A program made the translations under genes and the position numbers. Positions 36,518-47,078 of a DNA stretch of 64,000 bases are shown piece after piece. Within the stretch, counting starts at the first letter, position 1. Each line of letters begins with the position of its first letter. The notes beneath the pieces were generated by a model, which was given only the letters and a program-made list of their open reading frames with translations, searched no databases and was not told where the DNA came from. Origin of the DNA: CBDAUN01 sp965200645 (GTDB lineage: Bacteria > Pseudomonadota > Gammaproteobacteria > Arenicellales > JAJDZL01); NCBI GenBank assembly GCA_965200645.1, contig CBDAUN010000003.1:806001-870000 (forward strand), read 5' to 3'.

Positions 36518-38056
36518 ATGAAGGTGCCGAATGACAACAATTCATCTCAATTTATTGCTGCAGCGGATCTTGGATCAAACAGTTTTCACCTCATTATTGG
36601 TAAACTTGAACACGGTCGCTTTGTCGTCGTTGACCGCATCAAAGAAGTGGTTCGCTTGGGTGCAGGACTGGATGACGAACTGAATCTGACTGTAGAGGCC
36701 CAACAAAGAGCAATTACCTGTCTCAGTGAGTTCGGCCAGCGAGTGAGAGACATTCCGAGCGAGAACATAAGAGCGGTCGGAACAAACACTTTCAGAAAGG
36801 CGAGAAATGCGGAAAACTTTATGGAAAGTGCCCAGAATGCACTCGGCCACAAAATCGAAATCATCACCGGTAGAGAAGAGGCACGACTAATCTATACCTC
36901 GGTTTGCTATGGAATTTCTAACGATTCCGACAGAAAACTTGTGGTAGACATAGGCGGCGGAAGCACAGAGGTCATATCTGGAATCAATATATCTCCAGGA
37001 TCCCCAGACATCGCAGAAAGTTTCTACATTGGCTGCGTCAGCCTTTCGCGAGAGTATTTTCCCGAAGGCTACATCAATCGGGAACGAATGCACAAGGCCT
37101 TGGTCGACGCTAAACTTGAATTTCGTATAGCGAGTAATCAGTATCGACAACTCGGATGGGACAAGGTAATAGGCTGTTCCGGAACTATTCGTGCGATTGC
37201 TGGGTCCTTGAGGTATCTTGAATGGGAGGGTGAGCTCATTACTCGATCTTCACTTTTCGAATTGATGAATTCAATCAGTGATTTAGATAATGTTAACCAG
37301 CTTGTACGCTTGGGGTTTGAACCTGATCGATGTGCGGTTCTTCCTGGCGGGATAGCAGTATTGGCCGCATTGTTTGAAACCTTGGAAATTGATTCGATGG
37401 AAGTCTCCGAACAAGCATTGCGCGAAGGCGTCATCTACGACCTGCTCGGCCGAATACAAAACCAAGACATACGAAGTCAAACTGTTCAATCCCTGGCCAG
37501 AACTTGGTCCGTTGACATAGAACACGCAACTAATGTCGAAACCACCACACTAAGTTTGTTTGACCAGGTTGCTGAGGACTGGAACCTCGACTACCCGGAA
37601 GTTCGTAAAACACTAAGCTGGGCAGCCAGTCTTCACGAAATTGGACTATCGATTTCACATGCTCAGTATCATAAACATGGTGCCTACGTGCTAGAAAATT
37701 CCGATCTTGCAGGATTCTCGCGTCCGGAACAAACTGCATTGGCCCGTCTTGTAAGGGGGCATCGACGAAAGTATCCAATAAAGGATTTGAAGGTTTCCAC
37801 CCACCTGCCGGATGGTGCACTACCAAAGCTTTGCGCAATATTGAGAATTGGAGTGCTGTTGCATCGGTCTAGAGTCAATCGTGTCACGAAAGATATTCGA
37901 ATGTCGATAGACGATCAAGAAATTCATTTGTATTTTCCGTCTGGATGGCTGGATGAACACCCCTTAACCGAAAGAGATTTGACTTCGGAACGCCACTACC
38001 TATATGCAGCAAAATTTTTCCTACGCGTTCATAAAGATTCGGAGATAAGCCAGTGA
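36518..38056 (+). CDS. Exopolyphosphatase / pppGpp phosphohydrolase (Ppx/GppA family)
   Basis: The 512-residue cytosolic protein has the sugar-kinase-like ATPase fold: phosphate motif ADLGSNSFHLIIG (about 16-28), catalytic GREEARLIY (about 117) and the DIGGGSTEV loop (about 144-152), followed by an HD-like C-terminal domain (LHEIGLSISHAQYHKHGAY, about 372). It releases phosphate from polyphosphate or pppGpp; sequence does not separate Ppx from GppA. The next gene starts at a GTG overlapping its stop. Confidence 0.9.
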   Translation: MKVPNDNNSSQFIAAADLGSNSFHLIIGKLEHGRFVVVDRIKEVVRLGAGLDDELNLTVEAQQRAITCLSEFGQRVRDIPSENIRAVGTNTFRKARNAENFMESAQNALGHKIEIITGREEARLIYTSVCYGISNDSDRKLVVDIGGGSTEVISGINISPGSPDIAESFYIGCVSLSREYFPEGYINRERMHKALVDAKLEFRIASNQYRQLGWDKVIGCSGTIRAIAGSLRYLEWEGELITRSSLFELMNSISDLDNVNQLVRLGFEPDRCAVLPGGIAVLAALFETLEIDSMEVSEQALREGVIYDLLGRIQNQDIRSQTVQSLARTWSVDIEHATNVETTTLSLFDQVAEDWNLDYPEVRKTLSWAASLHEIGLSISHAQYHKHGAYVLENSDLAGFSRPEQTALARLVRGHRRKYPIKDLKVSTHLPDGALPKLCAILRIGVLLHRSRVNRVTKDIRMSIDDQEIHLYFPSGWLDEHPLTERDLTSERHYLYAAKFFLRVHKDSEISQ

Positions 38057-39135
38057 AAGCGGCAGTATGCCATGAATTTGGCAAGCCATTATCGATAAAG
38101 GACGTTCATATCGATGAACCACGTCGTAAAGAAGTGAAAGTCAAGCTCTCAGTGTGTGCAATTTGCCACAGCGACGTGCATTATGTCGATGGAGCTTGGG
38201 GAGGCACGCTTCCTGCAATATACGGTCATGAAGCCGCTGGCATTGTTGAATCGGTCGGGTTGGGTGTAAGCAATGTGAACAAAAGCGACCATGTGATTGT
38301 TTCCCTACTTAAATCGTGTGGGGTGTGTTTCTTTTGTCGTCATGGCCAGACTAATCAATGCAGTGGACACTTCGAAACCAACGAGCCTGGCAGATTGAGC
38401 AATGCTGAGCATAATTCGATTATTCGAGGGTTGGGAACGGCATGTTTTGCTGAATATGCTGTAGTACATGAGTCTCAGGTATCGGCAATCCCAAAGGACA
38501 TGGATTTTTCCGCAGCCGCTTTACTCGCCTGTGGTGTGATTACGGGCTATGGGGCTGTCACAAACTCTGCGAGAGTCGAACCTGGTAGTCATGTGGTTGT
38601 TATAGGCATTGGCGGAGTCGGGGTAAATTCGATTCAGGCAGCAAAAATTTCCAATTCAGCATCAGTCATTGCCGTTGACATCAGTGATGACCGACTGCAA
38701 TTCGCCGCGCTGCACGGAGCAACGCATACGGTAAACTCCTCAAATTCCGATCCTTTACCAATGATTCTGGAGATTACGGAAAACCGTGGAGCCGACTATG
38801 TATTTGTTACTGCTGGAATCCCTCAGGTGATCAATGAATCATTCACACTAATTCGCAGGGGTGGTACGGTCGTTCTAGTTGGAATGCCACCTGTTGGCAG
38901 CAATGCTTCTTTTGAAGCAATCAACTTTATTGATGCCAATCAAAGAATTTTAGGCTGCAAGATGGGAGAATCGAATCTTACCACGGATATTCCAATGTTG
39001 CTCAGTCTATACCACTCTGGTGAACTCAAACTGGATGAACTGGTCACCAAGCGCTACAAGTTTGCAGACATCAATGATGCACTGAATGACACTCGTCGCG
39101 GAATAGGGCTACGCAATGTGGTTGTTTTCGATTAA
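38053..39135 (+). CDS. Zinc-dependent alcohol dehydrogenase (MDR superfamily)
   Basis: This 360-residue medium-chain dehydrogenase has the catalytic zinc ligands Cys in AICHSD (about 37) and the His of GHEAAG (about 59), four structural-zinc Cys in CGVCFFCRHGQTNQC (about 97-111) and the NAD-binding GIGGVGVNSIQAAK (about 192). It most resembles the class III / S-(hydroxymethyl)thiol dehydrogenase branch; the substrate is not certain. The GTG start overlaps the Ppx/GppA stop by 4 bases with GGAG 8 bases upstream, so the two are coupled. It converges on glmM with a 6-base gap. Confidence 0.87.
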   Translation: MKAAVCHEFGKPLSIKDVHIDEPRRKEVKVKLSVCAICHSDVHYVDGAWGGTLPAIYGHEAAGIVESVGLGVSNVNKSDHVIVSLLKSCGVCFFCRHGQTNQCSGHFETNEPGRLSNAEHNSIIRGLGTACFAEYAVVHESQVSAIPKDMDFSAAALLACGVITGYGAVTNSARVEPGSHVVVIGIGGVGVNSIQAAKISNSASVIAVDISDDRLQFAALHGATHTVNSSNSDPLPMILEITENRGADYVFVTAGIPQVINESFTLIRRGGTVVLVGMPPVGSNASFEAINFIDANQRILGCKMGESNLTTDIPMLLSLYHSGELKLDELVTKRYKFADINDALNDTRRGIGLRNVVVFD

Positions 39136-39141
39136 ATGAAA

Positions 39142-40509
39142 CTATGCCACTGCGAATTGACTAGATTCTTCCTTAACCACCGCAGCAAGGCGGTCAGCAA
39201 TTTCAGCAATTTGCTGAACGTTTGATCCCTCAACAAGGATACGAATGACGGGTTCTGTCCCCGACGGCCGCAACAGTACCCTGCCACCTTTGGACAACTG
39301 GTCCTTCGCGTTCTGCAAAGCCAATTCGGTATTCGGCCAGTTTTGGCTGTCCATCTCCTTCAGCGGTGAACTGAGGGAAGAAAGAACGACGTTTCTGGTC
39401 ACTTGGGGGACTAGCTCAACACCGCTAGCGAGCTGCGATAAGGTCTGCCCAGTTTTTTTTATTTCTGCCAACACTTCAAGTGCGGTAATTAAACCATCGC
39501 CGCACACTCCTGAGTTGTTTACAAGCACATGGCCAGATTCTTCCCCGCCCAAATTCCATCCTTTTTTATTCAGACATTCCGAGATATAGCGATCTCCCAC
39601 GTTTACCCGAACAAACGGAATTGCTTGCTTTTTAAGTGCGATATCCAATCCGATATTACTCAGGTGAGTACCTACTACCCCTCCGTTAAGTGTCCCGCTG
39701 CGCTGCTTCGCCATAGCAAGGATGTATAGAATCTGGTCACCATTTACTATGTTTCCGTGCTCGTCCGCCATAATGACGCGATCGCCATCACCATCTAAGG
39801 CAATGCCCACATCACTTTCTGTTGCAGTAGTGAATGCAAGGATATTTTGCCTATTGGTTGATCCACAGTCGAGATTGATATTGAACCCGTCCGGCTCAAC
39901 CGCTGTTGCATGCACATTCGCACCGAGACCCTGCAATACCCGAGGTGCAATTCGATAGGATGCCCCGTTTGCACAGTCAATCGCAACACGCAGGCCATCA
40001 AGCCGGACATTGATTAAAGATTCGCAATATTTTGCATATTGATCAATGTTTTCGTCGAACCTTCGAACCTTTCCAAGATTTTTTGATGGACCTACGACCA
40101 TTGGGCTTTCCATGACTTGTTCGATTTGGCGTTCCAGCGGCGTATCCAGTTTGGAACCATCGAATTGAATCAGCTTAATACCATTGTCGTAAAACGGATT
40201 ATGAGAAGCACTGATAACCACACCCGCTATGGCGTCTGAATTTTTACAAAAGTGCGCCACGGCGGGGGTTGGAGTCGGACCAAGCAAACACACATCGACA
40301 CATGCTGCCGACAGTCCGCTGGTGAGTGCTGTTTCCAGCAAATAGCCGGAAACCCGCGTATCCTTGCCGATTAAAACCTCACCCTTTGGGAATCTATCGC
40401 GTAAAGCGGTACCTATCGCCCAACCTAACTTCAAGATAGTCAGGGGTGTAATTGGCTCTTCACCGAAGCGGCCTCTGATGCCGTCGGTACCGAACAGTTG
40501 TTGAGGCAC
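39142..40509 (-). CDS. glmM: Phosphoglucosamine mutase
   Basis: The 455-residue enzyme interconverts glucosamine 6- and 1-phosphate for UDP-GlcNAc and hence peptidoglycan and LPS. Motifs: LFGTDGIRG at the N-terminus, the phosphoserine loop ISASHNP (about 99-105), the metal-binding DGDGDRV (about 240) and the phosphate-binding RPSGTEPVIR near the C-terminus. It is preceded by ftsH; folP, which commonly lies between ftsH and glmM in gammaproteobacteria, is absent. Confidence 0.96.
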   Translation of the reverse strand: MPQQLFGTDGIRGRFGEEPITPLTILKLGWAIGTALRDRFPKGEVLIGKDTRVSGYLLETALTSGLSAACVDVCLLGPTPTPAVAHFCKNSDAIAGVVISASHNPFYDNGIKLIQFDGSKLDTPLERQIEQVMESPMVVGPSKNLGKVRRFDENIDQYAKYCESLINVRLDGLRVAIDCANGASYRIAPRVLQGLGANVHATAVEPDGFNINLDCGSTNRQNILAFTTATESDVGIALDGDGDRVIMADEHGNIVNGDQILYILAMAKQRSGTLNGGVVGTHLSNIGLDIALKKQAIPFVRVNVGDRYISECLNKKGWNLGGEESGHVLVNNSGVCGDGLITALEVLAEIKKTGQTLSQLASGVELVPQVTRNVVLSSLSSPLKEMDSQNWPNTELALQNAKDQLSKGGRVLLRPSGTEPVIRILVEGSNVQQIAEIADRLAAVVKEESSQFAVA

Positions 40510-40571
40510 GGTCCGAGGGTATAAGGATTTACGCAGTTGGTAACTGCGGCCCCGTGAATTGAAGCGTCCGC

Positions 40572-42500
40572 CTAGGTTTCGCCTCCAGCGGGCCGGTTCA
40601 TTCTCGGTTTTGGTTTGATGATTGGATCTGGATCTGGATCATCCGTATCATCATGGCTGTCCGGTGATTGAGATTCATTTTGGAACTCAGATTCAGGTGC
40701 TTCAGGCACATTACCCGCCATGATGTCATCTATTTGTTCCGCTTCAAGCGTTTCCCATTCAATCAAGGCCTTTGCCATCACTTCAATCTTGTCCTTGTTG
40801 TCTTCAATAATCTTTCTGGCACGATCATACTGTTCGTTAATAATGCGTGTGACTTCAGTATCAACCTGTTCAGCAACAGCATTACTCAAGTTTCTATGGG
40901 TTGAAACATCCCGTCCAAGAAACACTTCAGATTGATTGTCGCCATAGATTCGGGTGCCAAGACTATCGCTCATACCCCAGCGTGAAACCATCTTCTGAGC
41001 TAAATCTGTAGCCTGCTCGAAATCATTGGATGCACCAGTGGTCATTTGATTCATGAAGATTTCTTCAGCGATTCGTCCACCCATCAAAACTGCAATTCGG
41101 CTCAGAACATACTCCCGATTGTGGCTGTAGCGGTCTTCTTCGGGCAATTGCATAGTGACACCAAGTGCTCTACCTCGAGGAATGATGGTCACTTTGTGCA
41201 CCGGGTCAGTGTGCTCCAGTTCCTTGGCAACCACTGTATGACCAGATTCGTGATAGGCAGTATTCCAACGTTCCTCTTCGGGCATAACGATTGAGCGTCG
41301 CTCGACTCCCATAATGATCTTGTCTTTAGCGAGCTCGAATTGTTCCATTGTCACTTCTTTGCGACCGGCTCGGGCAGCGAACAAAGCCGCCTCATTTACC
41401 AAATTGGCCAAATCAGCGCCGGAAAATCCTGGAGTACCGCGTGCAATTATGCTCGTATCTACATTCGAGTCTATCGGTACTTTCTTCATATGAACCTTAA
41501 GAATTTGGTCTCTGCCTCGTATATCGGGTAGAGGGACGTGCACTTGTCGATCAAATCTGCCAGGTCTTAGCAGTGCAGGATCCAACACATCGGGTCGGTT
41601 GGTTGCCGCTATCACAATAACGCCCTCACTGCCTTCAAATCCATCCATTTCAACCAGCAGTTGATTGAGAGTTTGTTCGCGCTCATCGTGTCCGCCACCT
41701 AAACCAGTTCCCCTCTGGCGCCCTACGGCGTCGATTTCGTCAATAAAGATGATGCATGGCGCATTCTTTTTCGCCTGTTCGAACATGTCGCGAACTCGGG
41801 ATGCACCAACACCCACAAACATTTCAACAAAGTCCGAACCAGAAATTGAGAAAAACGGCACTTTTGCTTCGCCGGCAATCGCTTTTGCCAATAAAGTTTT
41901 ACCCGTACCTGGGCTGCCGGTCATCAAAACACCTCGCGGAATGCGTCCGCCAAGGTTAGTGAACTTTGCGGGAGCGCTTAAAAATTCAACCAGTTCGCCA
42001 ACTTCTTCTTTCGCTTCTTCAACACCCGCAACATCCTGAAATGTCACGCGATTTTTGTCTTCTGTCAACAACCGCGCGCGGCTCTTGCCAAAACTCATGG
42101 CACCACGACCGCCACCCTGCATTTGCCGCATAAAGAATATCCACACACCAATTAACAACAACAACGGGAACCAACTGATGAACAGTTGCATCAGCAACGA
42201 TGGAGATTCTTCCTTTTGAGCGATGATCGTAACCCCAGCAGTGACCAGGTCGTCAACCAACTTTGGGTCATCTGGTGCATAGGTGATAAAATTCTCTCCA
42301 CCAATCTTCGTTCCGCTAATTGTGCGACCGTTGATTAGCACCTCTTCTACTCTTCCTTGCTTTACGTCCTGAAGAAATGCCGAATACTTCAACTCCTTGC
42401 TTTGCGCAGTATCACTGGGAGTGAAGTTTTTGAAAATGGCCATTAGCACCATCGCGATGACCAGCCAAAGGACGAGGTTCTTGGTGAGGTTGCTTAACAT
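40572..42500 (-). CDS. ftsH: ATP-dependent zinc metalloprotease FtsH
   Basis: The 642-residue inner-membrane protease has two N-terminal spans around a periplasmic domain, an AAA module with Walker A GSPGTGKT (about 194), IIFIDEIDAVG and the SRH region, and the zinc site HESGH (about 418). It degrades misassembled membrane proteins and short-lived regulators. The C-terminal tail is acidic, rich in Asp and Pro. It is flanked by rlmE (215-base gap upstream) and glmM. Confidence 0.97.
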   Translation of the reverse strand: MLSNLTKNLVLWLVIAMVLMAIFKNFTPSDTAQSKELKYSAFLQDVKQGRVEEVLINGRTISGTKIGGENFITYAPDDPKLVDDLVTAGVTIIAQKEESPSLLMQLFISWFPLLLLIGVWIFFMRQMQGGGRGAMSFGKSRARLLTEDKNRVTFQDVAGVEEAKEEVGELVEFLSAPAKFTNLGGRIPRGVLMTGSPGTGKTLLAKAIAGEAKVPFFSISGSDFVEMFVGVGASRVRDMFEQAKKNAPCIIFIDEIDAVGRQRGTGLGGGHDEREQTLNQLLVEMDGFEGSEGVIVIAATNRPDVLDPALLRPGRFDRQVHVPLPDIRGRDQILKVHMKKVPIDSNVDTSIIARGTPGFSGADLANLVNEAALFAARAGRKEVTMEQFELAKDKIIMGVERRSIVMPEEERWNTAYHESGHTVVAKELEHTDPVHKVTIIPRGRALGVTMQLPEEDRYSHNREYVLSRIAVLMGGRIAEEIFMNQMTTGASNDFEQATDLAQKMVSRWGMSDSLGTRIYGDNQSEVFLGRDVSTHRNLSNAVAEQVDTEVTRIINEQYDRARKIIEDNKDKIEVMAKALIEWETLEAEQIDDIMAGNVPEAPESEFQNESQSPDSHDDTDDPDPDPIIKPKPRMNRPAGGET

Positions 42501-42715
42501 AATTTTTGGTGCGATTCCTTATACAGCAATGATTAAATTCGATAATTTCACGGCCAGGTAAACAAATTTGCTGACAGCACAATTAACCAGGTAAGTTCAA
42601 GTTAAGGAAATTACAAGCCCCGAATTCAATCCTTTTACAAACTAATTTTGTTTTAATTGACAATCGAGGTTATTTTACGCACAAACTAACCTACGAGTTT
42701 AACGAATTACTAAAG

Positions 42716-43369
42716 TCACTTAACGAATCCAAGTTCACCGCCTCGGTAGTTCATCGCAACAAGGTACATTTCCTGACTCCTTGACCGAGAAGACTTCGGT
42801 TTAAATATTTCACAAAATCCAAACCATTGTTGACAACGCCGCTTATGGAGATGCGAATCTGAATCGTTGAATATCTTATAAACAAGACTTCCCGAATTTG
42901 CCAAAGCATGTTCGGTTACTTCGAACATCGCATCGTGCAAGAGTTCAAAATTTGCGACATCTCTGACTTTATTTCCCGAAATATTGGGTGCCATATCAGA
43001 CATGACTACTTGGATGGTCCTTTTGGGGATGGTCTCACACAATCGATTAAGATCATCGCTGTTGGTAATGTCCAACTGATCGAAGTGAACCCCATCGATC
43101 GGCTTCATAGGCAAAATATCGATGGCATATAAGACTCCATTGGTCTTTAATTTTGCTGCAGCATAGTTGGCCCAGCCGCCCGGCGACGCTCCTAAGTCCA
43201 AAACGCTGTGTACCTGGTTAAACAGTTTGTACTTCCTATCAATTTCCTCGATCTTAAAATGCGACCTTGCCCGTAAGCCAAGCCGTTTTGCCTCCCGTAC
43301 AAATTTGTCGCTGGTATGTGACTGATGCCACTTGCCTCGTTTTCGCTTTTTGGAGTGAGTTCGCGTCAT
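42716..43369 (-). CDS. rlmE: 23S rRNA 2'-O-ribose methyltransferase RlmE
   Basis: The 217-residue SAM-dependent enzyme methylates U2552 of 23S rRNA. The K-D-K-E catalytic set is visible: Lys in RSHFKIEEID, Asp in SDMAPN, Lys in VYKIFN and Glu in SQEMYLV, plus the SAM loop DLGASPGGW (about 58). The basic N-terminus is typical. It precedes ftsH, as usual. Confidence 0.95.
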   Translation of the reverse strand: MTRTHSKKRKRGKWHQSHTSDKFVREAKRLGLRARSHFKIEEIDRKYKLFNQVHSVLDLGASPGGWANYAAAKLKTNGVLYAIDILPMKPIDGVHFDQLDITNSDDLNRLCETIPKRTIQVVMSDMAPNISGNKVRDVANFELLHDAMFEVTEHALANSGSLVYKIFNDSDSHLHKRRCQQWFGFCEIFKPKSSRSRSQEMYLVAMNYRGGELGFVK

Positions 43370-43463
43370 TGTTTGAAATATCTACTCGCCCCTTACGTTC
43401 CTTTAAAGAGGCAATTTATAATCCGAGAGGTTTAAATTCTTAAATTGGATTCTGTCGGTTTTC

Positions 43464-44222
43464 GTGTGTGTTCTACTAATTTCCGTTGGCGTAAATAAAG
43501 ATTATCCATTTGTCCTAGCGGCAAATCGAGATGAATTTTACGACCGACCCACAATTAATGCCCACTATTGGCACGACCACCCTGAAGTTCTTGCCGGTCA
43601 AGACAAACTATCGGGCGGCACCTGGCTAGGCATTACACGCAGCGGTCGATTTGCAGCGATTACCAATCACCCTGATCCAACAGACCATGATTTTTCACGA
43701 AACAGTCGAGGCGACATCACAAAATATTTTCTTACCAGCGATAATTCTATAGAAGATTATTCCAAGTATCTAGATCAACACAGTCATCTTTATAACGGCT
43801 ATGGTGTGTTATTTGGTTTGGTATCCGGACTTCGCTATCACTCAAATCGCGGTGGAACGAGTAAAACACTGATTCACGGCACCTACGGCTTAGGAAACGA
43901 TCTATTGCACAAACCTTGGCCACGGGTTGCGATCGGTGTGAGCAGGTTAACTGAATTACTCAGTGCTCGTTGCAGAATAAAGTCGGAAAATCTTTTTGAG
44001 ATCCTATCGGACGACTCCTACCCAAATTCTCAAAATCAAACTCTTCTACCGAGCAGTCAAAATCTTCCATTGTTTGTTCGACTAGCGAACTACGGTACTC
44101 GATGCTCAACAACAATTGTTGTTGACTGCGAAAATCTCGTGACTTTTGAGGAGCGAAGTTTTGATCAAATTTCAGGGCGCATCACAAATCAAGCCAAATA
44201 TCAATTCAAGATTGCACAATAA
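43464..44222 (+). CDS. NRDE/TANGO2-family protein
   Basis: The 252-residue protein starts MCVLLIS and has the eponymous AANRDEFYDRPT motif (about 19-30) and GGTWLGITRSGRFAA (about 50), hallmarks of the NRDE (TANGO2) family. The family resembles Ntn-hydrolases and has been linked to heme handling, but its reaction is not established. The start is a GTG placed so that Cys2 is kept. It diverges from rlmE and converges on relA with an 11-base gap. Confidence 0.87.
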   Translation: MCVLLISVGVNKDYPFVLAANRDEFYDRPTINAHYWHDHPEVLAGQDKLSGGTWLGITRSGRFAAITNHPDPTDHDFSRNSRGDITKYFLTSDNSIEDYSKYLDQHSHLYNGYGVLFGLVSGLRYHSNRGGTSKTLIHGTYGLGNDLLHKPWPRVAIGVSRLTELLSARCRIKSENLFEILSDDSYPNSQNQTLLPSSQNLPLFVRLANYGTRCSTTIVVDCENLVTFEERSFDQISGRITNQAKYQFKIAQ

Positions 44223-44233
44223 ACTACTGATCT

Positions 44234-46363
44234 TCAATGTCTTACCAAACGCTTAGCCTCGATGACAGTAGGCAGAATTGCCAAACGATGCAGCATTCTC
44301 GACACCTGATTTGCGTTCTTGAATTCAGCCGTCAATAGAACTCGACCAATTTGATGCGCTTTTAGCGAGGCAGTATTAATTGCAGACAACTCTACTTTAA
44401 GATCAGTTGCAATCGAAGTAATGTCCGGCAGCAAAGTTGAATCACCTTCTGCCGTTACTTCGATCGTTACTGCATAAAGTGTCGAATCATTGACCTGCCA
44501 CCCAACTTCGACAACTCTCTCGGGATTCATCCCCGCCAATCGACCAATATTTCGGCACTCGCGCTTATGCAGTGTAATGCCGCGGTTGACTGTGACGTAG
44601 CCAAGCACATCATCTCCGGGCAAAGGTTCACAGCACGAGGCTGGACTACTCAGCAAGTTGTCAACGCCATAAACTGAAAGAGAAGATGTCGTAGAGGGCA
44701 AAGATTCAAACAGTGTACTGGGGTCTACAGTCTTTATTTCCTCGGTTGGATCTTCAACCAAACACGCCAGAGCGTGGGCTACTTTTAATTCCTTCATGCC
44801 AATAGCGGTAAACAGGTCCTGAGTACGCCGAAAACTATTCTGCACGGCCAGTTTCTCAAAGTTGACATTCAACAGTCCCCTCCGACTTAATTCCTTTTCA
44901 AGCATGACTCTTCCTTGAGTGAGATAACGGCCATACTCCTCCAGTCGAAACCATCGTCCAATGGCATGTCTTGCCCTATGGGTTATCACAAACGAATTAT
45001 TGGAACTCAACCAATCCCTACTTGGCCCGCCTCGTTTAACTGTTTTGATCTCCACCCAGTCACCCGTATCCAGAGGCCGATTTAACGGAACAATGCGACC
45101 ATTAACAGTCGCGCCACGGCACCGATGACCCACTTCTGTGTGAATCGCATAGGAAAAGTCTATAGGGGTTGCGCCAACTGGCAGTTCCACAACGTTGCCC
45201 GCCGGGGTAAACACGTAGATTTGTTCGTCCTTGGAGTCGTCTGTCAGTTCTCCATCAAATTGACCGACAATTTCATCACGCCATTCCAGAATGTGGCGTA
45301 ACCAGCGAATTTTGTTTTCCTGGTAGTTTGAATCGACCTGATTGCCTTCCTTGTACTTCCAGTGTGCCTGACTACCGAGTTCGCAGTGCTCGTGCATCTC
45401 GTTTGTACGAATCTGCACCTCGATCACCTTTTCTTCGGGACCGACAACTGCAGTATGGATCGACTGATAACCGTTAGCCTTCGGGACGGTTATGTAATCA
45501 TCAAATTCTTCAGCGATGTGAGACCAAGATGCATGAACTGCTCCGAGAGCCACATAGCAGGAAGAAATATCATCAACCAAAATTCGAACCGCTCGCAGAT
45601 CGTAGATGCTGTCGAAGTCCAATTGCTTTTCCTTCGACTTTCGCCAAATCCCATATATATGTTTAGCCCGACCTTGAATTGTTGCCGTAACCCCAGAAGC
45701 ATTCATGATTTGGCGCAGTTGCTCAATCAGATGATCAATATAGCGCTCGCGCTCAACTCGACGTTCGTCAATAGCCAAAGCCAAATTATCAAATGCTGGG
45801 CGATCTAAATACTTGAATGCCAAATCTTCAAGCTGCCACTTTAAACGCCAGATCCCAAGTCTATTAGCCAATGGTGCATAGATCGAAAAGGTACGCTTAG
45901 CTAATTCCTGCTGTATGGAAGGCGCGGCGCCTCTTGAATTTTTCAACCGCTGTAGTTGCTCGCTCAAATGGATTACCACGACTCGTGCGTCATTGACTAT
46001 TGAGACAATCATTCGACCAAGTTGACGATCTCTCTGATCTGAAGTCTTGGAACTCCCGTGGTCCGATGCAACAGCCTGAATTCTATCAAGATGTGATGCA
46101 GCTTCGTACAAACTGCTCGCCGATGCACCAAAAACTTTCTTAATTCGTTCTTGATCCAACTGTCCGTTTTGTTGAGAACTGCGCAGAACTGCCACAGTTT
46201 TCATTACCTCATCACTGCCGACTGTGTGCAACAAATTTACAATATCTTCAGCCGTGTCACCTGCTACGAATGGATGCTGAAGAGTACTAAATTGCTTGCA
46301 CACGTCATGCACCACAGCGTGTTGAGGAACATGCATTTCAGTGCTTTTTACTTGTTTTGACAT
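44234..46363 (-). CDS. relA: GTP pyrophosphokinase RelA
   Basis: This 709-residue protein makes (p)ppGpp on stalled ribosomes. It has a degenerate, non-hydrolytic HD region without the HD pair, a synthetase domain (GRAKHIYGIWRKS near 235; YDLRAVRILV) with the EFDDYI signature that marks monofunctional RelA rather than SpoT, a TGS domain (YVFTPAGNVVELP, about 385), a helical region, and a C-terminal ACT domain. The start is the ATG giving MSKQVK; no strong ribosome binding site is seen, and an ATG 12 codons upstream is in frame. Confidence 0.95.
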   Translation of the reverse strand: MSKQVKSTEMHVPQHAVVHDVCKQFSTLQHPFVAGDTAEDIVNLLHTVGSDEVMKTVAVLRSSQQNGQLDQERIKKVFGASASSLYEAASHLDRIQAVASDHGSSKTSDQRDRQLGRMIVSIVNDARVVVIHLSEQLQRLKNSRGAAPSIQQELAKRTFSIYAPLANRLGIWRLKWQLEDLAFKYLDRPAFDNLALAIDERRVERERYIDHLIEQLRQIMNASGVTATIQGRAKHIYGIWRKSKEKQLDFDSIYDLRAVRILVDDISSCYVALGAVHASWSHIAEEFDDYITVPKANGYQSIHTAVVGPEEKVIEVQIRTNEMHEHCELGSQAHWKYKEGNQVDSNYQENKIRWLRHILEWRDEIVGQFDGELTDDSKDEQIYVFTPAGNVVELPVGATPIDFSYAIHTEVGHRCRGATVNGRIVPLNRPLDTGDWVEIKTVKRGGPSRDWLSSNNSFVITHRARHAIGRWFRLEEYGRYLTQGRVMLEKELSRRGLLNVNFEKLAVQNSFRRTQDLFTAIGMKELKVAHALACLVEDPTEEIKTVDPSTLFESLPSTTSSLSVYGVDNLLSSPASCCEPLPGDDVLGYVTVNRGITLHKRECRNIGRLAGMNPERVVEVGWQVNDSTLYAVTIEVTAEGDSTLLPDITSIATDLKVELSAINTASLKAHQIGRVLLTAEFKNANQVSRMLHRLAILPTVIEAKRLVRH

Positions 46364-47078
46364 AGGCAAACATAAATTAAGATTATGCTTTATAAACAAA
46401 TATTTACGGACTGTTAATTAATAATGTAAATTAAAAAATTGGCGTAAGTTAACAAAAAGTCTTTTTCTAATATTTAATGTCGTATTTGAATAATTCTAGT
46501 GCAATTTTTGTATCGAATAGTCAATTTTTGACCACCCTATAAAAGTTCAATTACTTTCTGTAATGAAACAAGTTACTAACAATGTTGTTCACAGATTATG
46601 TGAATAATTTTCAAGTTGGTGTGAGACAGTTGGGAGTGGTAAGAAAATTTACCGAGCAATCCTAACAAAGTTATCCAACTAAATTTGTTCTCATTTCCTT
46701 GATGCATATTCATGGTCAGTCATCCGTCGCTTGATCGTAGCCAGATTGGTTTTCACTCAAAAAATTCTTAGCAAACATTAACAATCTAAGCTTCAAGTTC
46801 AGGGCAATTTGTGGCCAAAGCGAATTTCCAAATCTAAGGTCAGAATTGTCGGCAACATCAACAGTAGTCACGTCACAAATTAGTCTTAGGATATGCATCG
46901 AAGATGGCTGATCTCGCGAACTGACTTTTATCTAAGTTACAACATTAGAAAATATTTTTACTTCACCTCTTGACAAAATTGAATTCAACCTTATATTTGT
47001 GTATATTTTCTAATACCTCAATAAACAATTTAGTTCAAAAGAATATTATTTCAATATATTGTAATTTTTAGATAATTC
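46364..47078. other. Long AT-rich intergenic region between relA and the rhodanese
   Basis: About 715 bases, strongly AT-rich, between divergent genes. One 60-codon reading frame on the minus strand (46716-46898) has neither a ribosome binding site nor recognisable protein features. Near the right end a plausible sigma-70 promoter faces the rhodanese. Otherwise nothing is recognisable. Confidence 0.5.
46970..46997 (+). promoter_or_regulatory. Sigma-70 promoter for the rhodanese gene
   Basis: A consensus TTGACA is followed after 16 bases by TATATT. The distance to the ATG is about 80 bases. The AT-rich stretch downstream would be the untranslated leader. Confidence 0.5.

Noticed and set aside
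46716..46898. 60-codon minus-strand frame in the gap upstream of relA
   Set aside because: No ribosome binding site, no domain or signal, and the region is AT-rich noncoding in character.
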